A stretch of 64,000 nt of DNA, taken from assembly GCA_016342325.1 (NCBI GenBank), contig JAEINR010000021.1, forward strand, positions 1 through 64,000, written 5' to 3'. Shown here piece after piece: positions 55,973 through 64,000 of the stretch (its first letter is position 1; each line of letters opens with the position of its first letter). This stretch comes from Desulfobacterium sp. (lineage in GTDB: Bacteria > Desulfobacterota > Desulfobacteria > Desulfobacterales > Desulfobacteraceae). A model generated the notes under the pieces. It saw nothing but the letters and a program-made list of their open reading frames with translations. It was not told where the DNA came from and did no database searches. The translations under genes were made by a program, and so were the position numbers.

Positions 55973-57589
55973 TTACATTCTAAAGACGCCGTATCCGTGT
56001 ACATCGTCCCGGATGGGGGCGTTGAGGGCGGCCGATATGGCAAGTCCCAGAACGTCCCGTGTCTTGGCCGGATCGATGATGCCGTCGTCCCAGAGCTGGG
56101 AGGTGGCGTAATAGGCATTGCCCTCCTTCAGGGCATTGGCCATCACAGGCTCTTTGATGAAGTTGACCTCCTCCTCGGTCATGGGGTCCAGGCCCATGCG
56201 TTTGCGCTGGTCATTGGTGATGGTGATCAGGACATCGGCGGCCTGGGCTCCGCCCATGACACCGATCTGGGAGTTGGGCCAGGTCCAGAGGAACCGTGGA
56301 GAATATGCCCGGCCGCACATGGCGTAGTTGCCGGCCCCAAACGAGGCCCCCACGACCATGGTGAACTTGGGTACCGTGGCCGTTGACACGGCATTGACCA
56401 TCTTGTGGCCGTCTTTGGTGATGCCGCCCCGCTCATACTCCTTGCCCACGATGAAGCCGTTGATGTTCTGGAGGAACAGCAGGGGGATTTTGCGCTTGTC
56501 GCAGAGCTGGATGAACTGGGTCGCCTTTTGGGCGCTGTCTGAAAAGAGAATCCCGTTGTTGCCAAGGATCCCCACAGGATAGCCGTGGATGTTGGCCCAG
56601 CCGGTCACTATGGTGGGACCGAACATCTCCTTGAATTCCAGGAATCGGCTGCCGTCCACGATCCGTGCGATCACTTCCCGGATGTCATAGGGCTTTGAAA
56701 GGTCGGGGCTCACGATGCCGTAGAGTTCTTTGGGATCGTAGAGGGGCGGTTCCGGTGGTGTCATGGTGAGCCGGGACTTGTCGTTTTGGGGCAGGTTTTT
56801 TGCGATATTCCGGATGATTCGGATCGCTTCGGCATCATCCTCTGCATAGTAGTCCGACACCCCTGACTCACTGCAGTGCACCTCGGGCCCGCCGAGGTCG
56901 TTGGCCGAGACCTCTTCGCCTGTGGCCGCCTTGACCAGGGGGGGACCCCCCAGGAAGATGGCGCCATGGCCTTTGACATGGACGATGTCGTCGCACATGG
57001 CCACCCCGTAGGCACCGCCAGCCGTGCACAAGCCCATCACCCCGACGATCTGGGGAATGCCCATCTTGGACATCATGGCCTGGTTGCGGAAGACCCTGCC
57101 TCCGTCGTCCAGGTCGGGGAAGATTTCAGACTGCATGGGCAGAAATGCGCCGGAGGAATCCATGAGGTTGATCACGGGAAGGCGGTTTTCCATGGCAATG
57201 GTCTGGCCACGAAGGGTTTTCTTTACCCCCATGGGATAGACAGCACCGCCCTTGATGGTGGCATCGTTGATGCTGATGAAGCATTCTTTCCCCCCCACCA
57301 CGCCGATGCCGGTGACAATTCCTGCCTTGTGGATCTTGCCGTCGTACATCTCCTTGGCTGCAAGGGGCGCGATCTCCAGGAACGGGGTGTTCCTGTCCAG
57401 GAGAAGCTCCAGCTTCTTTTCGCAGGGCAGCTTGCCCGACTCCTCCTGGCGATGGAGGGCCTTTTCAGAGCGTTCGTGCATGGCCCTGTCCAACTCCTTG
57501 TCGAGATCCGCCACAAGGGCCGTCATCTCCTCATAATTTTTAGTGTACTCTTTTGAACCGACATCAACTCGTGTTTCAATAACATCCAT
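55973..57589 (-). CDS. Acyl-CoA carboxylase carboxyltransferase (beta) subunit
   Basis: MGLCTAGGAYGVAMCDDIVHVKGHGAIFLGGPPLVKAATGEEVSANDLGGPEVH. Confidence 0.95.
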   Translation of the reverse strand: MDVIETRVDVGSKEYTKNYEEMTALVADLDKELDRAMHERSEKALHRQEESGKLPCEKKLELLLDRNTPFLEIAPLAAKEMYDGKIHKAGIVTGIGVVGGKECFISINDATIKGGAVYPMGVKKTLRGQTIAMENRLPVINLMDSSGAFLPMQSEIFPDLDDGGRVFRNQAMMSKMGIPQIVGVMGLCTAGGAYGVAMCDDIVHVKGHGAIFLGGPPLVKAATGEEVSANDLGGPEVHCSESGVSDYYAEDDAEAIRIIRNIAKNLPQNDKSRLTMTPPEPPLYDPKELYGIVSPDLSKPYDIREVIARIVDGSRFLEFKEMFGPTIVTGWANIHGYPVGILGNNGILFSDSAQKATQFIQLCDKRKIPLLFLQNINGFIVGKEYERGGITKDGHKMVNAVSTATVPKFTMVVGASFGAGNYAMCGRAYSPRFLWTWPNSQIGVMGGAQAADVLITITNDQRKRMGLDPMTEEEVNFIKEPVMANALKEGNAYYATSQLWDDGIIDPAKTRDVLGLAISAALNAPIRDDVHGYGVFRM

Positions 57590-57674
57590 AGTCTTGCACC
57601 TTTCCTGGGTTCACTTTCCCATGGTATTGATATAGCGCTTTATGTTTCAGTCGATGGTGCTGTGAATCTTTCTT

Positions 57675-58310
57675 TTATTTGGATACCCTCCGCAGGCTCC
57701 AGTAGGAGGTTTCCTCCTCCCTGGGCTTGATTCCTTGGATGATGGTATCTATTAAAGGATCCACAAGCTCCATGAGATCGTCGGGTTTTCCCGTCATGAG
57801 CCAGGCGGTCACCACGTGTTCGATGGTGCCGATGATCATGGCCCGGACAAGGTAGGGGTTGGTATCTTCCTTGAACTCGCCTGAGGCCACTCCCGCTTCC
57901 ACGATGGTGGTGATGTTCCTGATGCCCCTGCGGATCACAAGATGGCCCTCGGTCTCAAGGAACCGTTTGTTGTGCTTGAGGATCAGCATGATGATGGCGG
58001 CAAAGTCGGGGTTGTCCTTGTAGGAGGTGAAAAAAAGGTAGATCACCGCCCTGAGCTGGTTGGCCGCCCCCCGGATCATCTTGAGGTGGAAATCGGTGGT
58101 CTCAAAGAGCTTGCTTGCCGTTGCAATGGGGATGGCAAAGAGCAGCCCTTCCTTTGTGGTGAAATATTCGTAGATGGAGGCTTCGGAGATCTTTGCAAGC
58201 TTTGCGATCTCGGCAATGGTTGCCTCCTGGAATCCTTTTTGGGCAAACACCTTTTCTGCCGCCCGCAGAATCTGTTCCTTTCGTACTTCGATTTTCTTGG
58301 AATTCGCCAT
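57675..58310 (-). CDS. TetR/AcrR family transcriptional regulator
   Basis: KEQILRAAEKVFAQKGFQEATIAEIAKLAKISEASIYEYFTTKEGLLFAI. Confidence 0.94.
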   Translation of the reverse strand: MANSKKIEVRKEQILRAAEKVFAQKGFQEATIAEIAKLAKISEASIYEYFTTKEGLLFAIPIATASKLFETTDFHLKMIRGAANQLRAVIYLFFTSYKDNPDFAAIIMLILKHNKRFLETEGHLVIRRGIRNITTIVEAGVASGEFKEDTNPYLVRAMIIGTIEHVVTAWLMTGKPDDLMELVDPLIDTIIQGIKPREEETSYWSLRRVSK

Positions 58311-58381
58311 ACCGTCCTTGCTTTTATACTGTTTTGCATGGTCCTTATCTAAGGGCTTTCCTAACTTCTCTACCTTGAAAT

Positions 58382-58425
58382 AAGTCTGAGACTTTTTATT
58401 TTGTATAGAAAATAGAGTGAGACTT
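58382..58425. promoter_or_regulatory. Candidate TetR operator region
   Basis: AAGTCTGAGACTT palindrome (58382-58394) and partial second copy AGAGTGAGACTT, upstream of the TetR gene. Confidence 0.4.
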
Positions 58426-58866
58426 GATAAAAAGTCAACAGGTTTTTTCGCAATCGTCTATTTTCTTTGTGGTAAGTAGTTGAAAGTTACCGTTTAAACA
58501 GCGTTTTTTTCTTTGTGACGATGAATGCGCTAAAATGAGGGGTAAGTTGGGCTTTTAGGTAGAAAAGATAGTGGTACTTTAGGCTGTTGGTTTGTGAGGG
58601 TAGTCATTGATATGATAACTATAATCTGAAGGTTGTTCCGTGGTAGTAGGGGTCGGTAATGGAAGGAAAGTAGGTAAAATAGAGTGGTGCATGCATTCCT
58701 GCTTTGCCATGGGGGTGTTTTTTTCGCCGCCTTGTCCGGATGGTTGCCTGGCCCTGTTTGCAAAAGGGTATCTTCAAACCGTGGAATCTGATATAAAACC
58801 TCACTTGGTGTGATAACAACGGAAGGTACGAACTTCCAATAAAAACAGATAGGAAACAAGAAAGCC

Positions 58867-60123
58867 ATGAAGAGTCGTTTGATCGTCAAGGGTAATTTTA
58901 TATTTACAAAAGCGTCGGAAAAGTTTGAGATATTTAAAGATAGTTATCTGGTTGTAAGGGATGGCCGGGTCCAAGGCATCCATCCACAGCTTCCCGGAGG
59001 CTACGAAGATTGTGAGATCCTGGATTACGGCGACAGGATCGTGATTCCCGGATTCGTGGATCTCCACCTCCATGCCGCCCAATACCTTCAATGCGGCATC
59101 GGCATGACCAAAACCCTGCTGGACTGGCTCAACGACTACACCTTTGATCTGGAGCGGCAGTTCCAGGACCGGGCGTTTGCCCGGGCCGTGTATTCGGAAT
59201 TTGCCGCAAAGCTCGTTGCCCACGGCACCCTGAGGGCCTCGGTGTTTGCCTCCTCCTCCACGCCGGGCACGGAAGAGCTGTTTGACGCCTTGAAGGCCCA
59301 GGGGATCGGTGCCTATGTGGGAAAGGTGAACATGGACAGGAACGCCCCGGATTTCATCCTCGAGGATACGGCCACCTCCATTGAAGGCACCCGGTATCTG
59401 ATCGAGAAATACGGTGACGAGCCCTTGGTGAAACCGATCATCACCCCGCGGTTCGCCCCCACAAGCACGGACGCGCTCTTGAAATCCCTGGGCGAGCTTG
59501 CCGTGGCCGAGGGTCTCCCGGTCCAGTCCCATCTCAACGAAAACAAGGATGAGATCGGGTGGGTTCAGTCCCTGTTCCCCGGGTCCCGGCATTACTCCGA
59601 TGTCTATGATCAGTACAACCTCTTTGGCCAGACCCCCACCATCATGGCCCATGCCATCTACTCCAACGATGAGGAGGTGGCCCTTGCAAAGAAAAACAAG
59701 GTGTTCCTTTGCCATTGCCCGGATTCCAATATTAATGTCAGGAGCGGCATCATGCCGGTGCGGCGTTATCTTGAGATGGGAATGAACCTGGGGCTTGGCA
59801 GCGACATTGCCGGGGGCCACAGGATCGGCATGAACGATGCCATTGTCCGGGCGATCCAGCTCTCAAAGCTGAGGAGCATGGCGGTGGAAGGGGAAAAGCC
59901 CCTGAGCGTTTCAGAGGCCTTTTATCTGGGCACAAAGGGGGGCGGCCGGTTCTTCGGCAAGACCGGCAGCTTTGAGCCGGGCTACTGGTTCGATGCCCTG
60001 GTGATCGAGGAGTCCCCTTTGGTGAAGGAACGGTACAGCCTTGAAGACCGGCTTGAAAAATTCCTCTACACCGGCGATGACCGGCATATCAGTGCACGGT
60101 TTGTCCAGGGCAACATGTTGTGA
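58867..60123 (+). CDS. guaD: Guanine deaminase
   Basis: IVIPGFVDLHLHAAQYLQCGIGMTKTLLDWLNDYTF, HLNENKDEIGWV, FLCHCPDSN, GLGSDIAGGH. Confidence 0.93.
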   Translation: MKSRLIVKGNFIFTKASEKFEIFKDSYLVVRDGRVQGIHPQLPGGYEDCEILDYGDRIVIPGFVDLHLHAAQYLQCGIGMTKTLLDWLNDYTFDLERQFQDRAFARAVYSEFAAKLVAHGTLRASVFASSSTPGTEELFDALKAQGIGAYVGKVNMDRNAPDFILEDTATSIEGTRYLIEKYGDEPLVKPIITPRFAPTSTDALLKSLGELAVAEGLPVQSHLNENKDEIGWVQSLFPGSRHYSDVYDQYNLFGQTPTIMAHAIYSNDEEVALAKKNKVFLCHCPDSNINVRSGIMPVRRYLEMGMNLGLGSDIAGGHRIGMNDAIVRAIQLSKLRSMAVEGEKPLSVSEAFYLGTKGGGRFFGKTGSFEPGYWFDALVIEESPLVKERYSLEDRLEKFLYTGDDRHISARFVQGNML

Positions 60124-60132
60124 TGAAAACCC

Positions 60133-60151
60133 GGCCGGGCACGTCCCGGCC
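60133..60151. terminator. GC-rich hairpin after guaD
   Basis: GGCCGGGCACGTCCCGGCC immediately after stop; no U tract. Confidence 0.45.
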
Positions 60152-60331
60152 GCCGGGTGGGGGTGGGGGTAATTCGATCTTCCGGCGTTGAGCCACTCCA
60201 TCAGATCCGATGCGGTCTTCTCCGGTGCTTCTTCCATGGGTACATCTTCCAGGTGTGCCGTTAAACTATTTTAGTTGCAAGATGCAAATAAAATGCTTGC
60301 ACATTGCAAGTAAATATCGTAATCCTGATCC

Positions 60332-60790
60332 ATGAACCCCAAAAATCCCCTATCCCAGATCCCCCGGCAGGAGTTTGATGATACGCTGTTTCGCTGTTTT
60401 CGCGCCATCTATCAATTTGAGCAGGCCAAGGTCCATGGTTTTGGCCTGAATTATGACGCCATCTTTTTGCTTCAGTTTTTACGCAGGCAATCTCCGGCAA
60501 GAATGAGCGCCATTGCCCAAGAGATGCAGATCCCCATCAGCACGGCCACCCGAATGGTGGACCGGTTGGTGGCCAAAGGCGTGATCTCAAGGCAACGGGC
60601 TTCCGGAGACAAACGGATCATGCTCGTCTCCCTGGAACCCAGTGGGGAGCGCCTGGTGCAGGCGGTTGAAGACCATTCCTTTGAGATCCTGAATCACAAC
60701 CTTGCCGACGTTGATGACGCTGACATCAAGGCGTTCTTTGAGACCGCCCGTTTAATGGAAAAAATACTTAAAATACCAGAAGCGCCTTGA
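60332..60790 (+). CDS. MarR family transcriptional regulator
   Basis: MSAIAQEMQIPISTATRMVDRLVAKGVISRQRASGDKRIMLVSL. Confidence 0.93.
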   Translation: MNPKNPLSQIPRQEFDDTLFRCFRAIYQFEQAKVHGFGLNYDAIFLLQFLRRQSPARMSAIAQEMQIPISTATRMVDRLVAKGVISRQRASGDKRIMLVSLEPSGERLVQAVEDHSFEILNHNLADVDDADIKAFFETARLMEKILKIPEAP

Positions 60791-60857
60791 CCGGTTGAGC
60801 TGTGAGGGCAGACCGCGACTGCCGAATTGATACCTGATTACCGAATTGTAATAAAAA

Positions 60858-63230
60858 ATGGGATCGATTCATATGGGAAGCGCTAAACGTCATGGATGCT
60901 TCGGATTCAAAAGGAGATGGGCCATGCATTACGATTTTGCGATTATCGGCAGTGGGTTCGGTGGCAGTGTGTCTGCACTGCGCCTGGCGGAAAAAGGGTA
61001 TCGGGTGGCGGTGATCGAGCAGGGGAAATGGGTGGATCCGGCCCGGATGGCGGCGGCGGCCCATGATGAAAAGAAATTGTTCTGGATGCCGGGCGTGGGG
61101 CTGGATGGTTTCTTCAGCCAGTCGGTGTTCCGGCATATGGGCATGGTGGGCGGGGTGGGGGTGGGCGGCGGCAGCCTGGTCTATGCTGCCGTTCTGTTGC
61201 GGCCCAAGGAACAATTTTATGAAGATCCCCTGTGGAGCAGCCTGGGCATTGACTGGAAAAGGGAGATGGCCGTGTTTTACGAAACAGCCTCCCAAATGCT
61301 GGGGATCACCCCAAACCCGGGGGTTGGCACCATGGATGAGTACCTGAAAAAAACGGCCCAAGAGATGGGGGCCGGCGCAACCTTTGGTCCGACCCCCATG
61401 GGCATCTATTTTGGTACCCCCGAGGTGATGGCGGAGGATCCGTTTTTCAATGGCCATGGCCCGGTGCGGACCGGCTGCCACCTGTGCGGGGAGTGCCTGA
61501 CCGGGTGTCCCCACGGGGCAAAGAACAGCCTGGACAAAAATTACCTCTACCTGGCCCAGCGATCCGGGGCGGTGATCCTTCCCGAAAGAAAGGTGGTGAA
61601 CATCGAACCCCTGGAGAACGGGACCTATCGGATCTCCATGACGCATCCCCTGGGACCCTTAAAAACCCATCCTCCCCTTACCGCATCCAGGGTTGTCGTT
61701 GCCGCCGGGGTGCTCGGCTCCCTGGAATTGCTTTATCGATGCAGGGACGTGACCCGGACCCTGCCCCATATCTCCCGGCAGATGGGCAAGATCGTGCGCA
61801 CCAACAGCGAAGCCATTGTGGGTGCCCTGTCTCCGGACCCGGATCTGGATCTCTCCGGGGGAACGACCATCTCTTCGGATTTCTATCCCGACCCCCACAC
61901 CCACATCACCCAGAACCGGTTCCCCAGGGGATTTACCTTTAATAAATGGTACTTTGCCCCCATGACCGACCATGGCCATCCCCTGGTCCGGTCCCTGTTG
62001 ACCCTGGGTAAAATCCTGGTCAACCCCCGGCCCATGCTTGAAAATTGGTTTGCGAAAAACTGGCACCGGCGGGTGACCATTCTCACGGTGATGCAGGATC
62101 TCGACAACCAGGTCTCATTGGGGTATGGCCGAAGTTTTCTGTTCCTGTTTCTCAAGCACCGACTCAAGACCGTTCCGGTGAAAGGCAGGTCAGCACCGAC
62201 CAACCTTCCCGTTGCCAACCGGGCTGCATCGATCCTGGCCCGGCTGACAAACGGCACGCCCTTGAACATCCTCATGGAGAGCATGATGAACCTGTCGTTT
62301 ACGGCCCACATCCTGGGCGGATGTCACATGGGATCTTCCCCGGACAACGGGGTGATCGATACCCGCCATGAGCTCTTTGGGTGCCCGGGCATCTACGTGG
62401 TGGACGGGGCGGCCATCTCCGCCAATGTGGGTGTGAATCCAAGCCTCACCATCGCCGCCATGGCCGAAAGGGCCATGGGCCTGATTCCCGCTAAAGGAGA
62501 GATGCCCAACGGCTATTTATCAAACCCCATCACAGTTCAAAAGGAGACCCCTGTGAAAAAGCGTGTGAAGCGGTTACTGACGGTTTTTTTGGTGTTCCTC
62601 GCGCTTAATCTGGCCCTGACCGGGATCAATATCTTCCAGAAAGGCGGCCCCCACGATGGCCGGTCCATGGAAAAGATCCTGGGTCGGCCCCCGGCCCAGG
62701 CGGTTTTAAGGGACATTGAACAGCTTGGGAAACCCGAGGTGATGCAGCTTTTTTTCGCAGCCCGGGTTCCGGATCTCTTAACGATGAAAGGCGAGTACAA
62801 GGCGGTCACCCTGGGGGTGGGGGTGCTGGCCCCGGCCGTGGATTTCTATACCCATCATCTTTTCGGGCCCGGCCACTGGGAGGGCAAGGCATTCTATCCC
62901 ATGGGAGAAAACAAGGGCCGGGGGTACAATATTTTTTCCGTGAAGGATAAAAACAAAGACCCGGTCAAGGCCCGGGCAAGGAAGATGGCGACCTATGTGG
63001 GACCGTCCAATATCGATGGTAAAACATCCTTTCACCTGGAATACCGGACCCACAACCGGGGGCTGGTGAAATCCATGCAGGATGAGATCCGGCAGATCAA
63101 TGACCGCCTCTTTATCGGCATGGGTCACATGGCCGTGGGGGGAGGGGCCTTCAATCCCGCCCCGTTTGTCCTTTACGGCAAGCCTGCCCCCTGGGTGGGT
63201 GCTGATGATCATACCAAAAACGTGAGGTAA
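60858..63230 (+). CDS. GMC/cholesterol oxidase-like oxidoreductase fused to a membrane-anchored C-terminal domain (start may be ATG at 60924)
   Basis: YDFAIIGSGFGGSVSALRLAEKGYRVAVIEQG, CHLCGECLTGCPHGAKNSLDKNYL, then TM RLLTVFLVFLALNLALTGINIF and about 190 further residues. Confidence 0.85.
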   Translation: MGSIHMGSAKRHGCFGFKRRWAMHYDFAIIGSGFGGSVSALRLAEKGYRVAVIEQGKWVDPARMAAAAHDEKKLFWMPGVGLDGFFSQSVFRHMGMVGGVGVGGGSLVYAAVLLRPKEQFYEDPLWSSLGIDWKREMAVFYETASQMLGITPNPGVGTMDEYLKKTAQEMGAGATFGPTPMGIYFGTPEVMAEDPFFNGHGPVRTGCHLCGECLTGCPHGAKNSLDKNYLYLAQRSGAVILPERKVVNIEPLENGTYRISMTHPLGPLKTHPPLTASRVVVAAGVLGSLELLYRCRDVTRTLPHISRQMGKIVRTNSEAIVGALSPDPDLDLSGGTTISSDFYPDPHTHITQNRFPRGFTFNKWYFAPMTDHGHPLVRSLLTLGKILVNPRPMLENWFAKNWHRRVTILTVMQDLDNQVSLGYGRSFLFLFLKHRLKTVPVKGRSAPTNLPVANRAASILARLTNGTPLNILMESMMNLSFTAHILGGCHMGSSPDNGVIDTRHELFGCPGIYVVDGAAISANVGVNPSLTIAAMAERAMGLIPAKGEMPNGYLSNPITVQKETPVKKRVKRLLTVFLVFLALNLALTGINIFQKGGPHDGRSMEKILGRPPAQAVLRDIEQLGKPEVMQLFFAARVPDLLTMKGEYKAVTLGVGVLAPAVDFYTHHLFGPGHWEGKAFYPMGENKGRGYNIFSVKDKNKDPVKARARKMATYVGPSNIDGKTSFHLEYRTHNRGLVKSMQDEIRQINDRLFIGMGHMAVGGGAFNPAPFVLYGKPAPWVGADDHTKNVR

Positions 63231-63247
63231 TCCGGTGGACTTACCCC

Positions 63248-63400
63248 ATGACGGTTATTTCCAAATACCTGGATTGTGGTGAGTTTCATTTTGGGTTTGC
63301 CAGGGTCAAATGTCAAGACTGCGGTCATGCATATCTGTTGGCGTATTCCTGTAAACGAAGACACTTTTGTCCATTCTGTCACCGGGAAAGGATGGTCTAG
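63248..63400 (+). pseudogene. IS91-like transposase N-terminal zinc-binding fragment
   Basis: MTVISKYLDCGEFHFGFARVKCQDCGHAYLLAYSCKRRHFCPFCHRERMV* resembles the zinc-binding N-terminus of IS91/IS801-type transposases; ORF stops immediately. Confidence 0.75.
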
Positions 63401-63663
63401 GTCCCGGCAGAAGAAGTAACCGACGGTATCGTCAAAGTGGTTTACACCTTTAAAGACAAAAAACCGAAAAACAGTCAATGCCCGGGCTTGCTTGCCAGGC
63501 GGGTCTTCTGGTCGGCTTCGCCTGTGGTTTATCGGTTCCGTTTTGCCGGAATCGGCCCTGATCCTTTCCGGATATTGCCCAGTGTTTATATGATGATCGG
63601 CATGGTATTTGCTGTGTTGCTGGTGGTTTAGTGAAATGGTGCAAGGTATTTGCTTCTTAACTC

Positions 63664-63730
63664 TGATTTACCCGTTATTTTGGCAAGAGAATCAGCAACT
63701 TTTTTTGGTTCCGGCTTGTCCTGGATAGGG
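63664..63730 (+). repeat. Dispersed ~60-bp repeat, copy 3
   Basis: GATTTACCCGTTATTTTGGCAAGAGAATCAGCAACTTTTTTTGGTTCCGGCTTGTCCTGGATAGGGG. Confidence 0.7.
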
Positions 63731-63792
63731 GTCCTGGCCGTATTGAGAATGCATTGCACCCTTTTTTACCACTTATTCAAACGTGCAGGGGT

Positions 63793-63842
63793 GTCCTGGG
63801 TATCAGGACAATGCCCCCATTGTCTGTCCTGGATATCGGGAC
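63793..63842. repeat. Three adjacent short hairpins
   Basis: GTCCTGGGTATCAGGAC, GACAATGCCCCCATTGTC, GTCCTGGATATCGGGAC within 50 bp. Confidence 0.6.
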
Positions 63843-64000
63843 TGATGATTCCGATTCCCCTGGTCCGCACTTTTGGGTCAGGGATGGGCATGGCATGTAA
63901 TTAAAACCCGAAATCAGGGAACAGTACAATGCAAAGCGTTTATTCCTATTTATTAAAAGCATATGAAAAAACAGCCCACGAGCTTTTGCTCAAAGCCAGG

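Noticed and set aside
56876-57556. 226-aa plus-strand ORF opposite the carboxyltransferase
   Set aside because: Mirror ORF with no protein-like motifs
58390-58860. AT-rich intergenic region considered for a purine riboswitch upstream of guaD
   Set aside because: No recognisable purine aptamer core or terminator; only the TetR-like palindrome was supportable
63437-63904. Short ORFs (64-84 aa) after the IS91-like fragment
   Set aside because: No homology signature; region is dominated by repeats and hairpins

Overview
The window reads as a chromosomal segment of a sulfate-reducing or related deltaproteobacterium. This is inferred from gene content such as MTHFR_C/HdrC/NarI-like redox genes, many acyl-CoA enzymes and 2-hydroxyacyl-CoA dehydratase-type proteins; no rRNA was available to confirm it. 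About 55 protein genes are supported. They include a livHK transporter with a FadR-type regulator, yggT-divIVA-pilT-pilT, the coaX-ybbR-folP-ftsH-tilS block, an MTHFR_C/HdrC/cytochrome-b operon, a cobalamin riboswitch with a TonB receptor, uraA/upp, priA/trpG, an Aap-type ABC system without an ATPase, a HgdC-like activator divergent from a 2-hydroxyacyl-CoA dehydratase-family protein, aroF, and a long catabolic operon (acyl-CoA dehydrogenases, AtuA, split biotin-dependent carboxylase). The right edge has guaD, a GMC oxidoreductase and an IS91-like transposase remnant. The strongest unlisted signals are: (1) a transcription attenuator upstream of aroF with a Tyr/Phe/Trp-rich 37-codon leader peptide; (2) a sigma-54 promoter followed within about 100 nt by a terminator, i.e. 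a candidate small RNA upstream of the aap genes; (3) a cytochrome-b/HdrC/MTHFR_C operon that may link methyl-H4F chemistry to the quinone pool; (4) two families of short dispersed repeats, one supplying the stop codon of a BCCP gene and one resembling a hairpin inside the B12 riboswitch with a compensatory base-pair change; (5) apparent absence of cdaA from the ftsH-folP-ybbR block. No CRISPR array, tRNA or rRNA was recognised.
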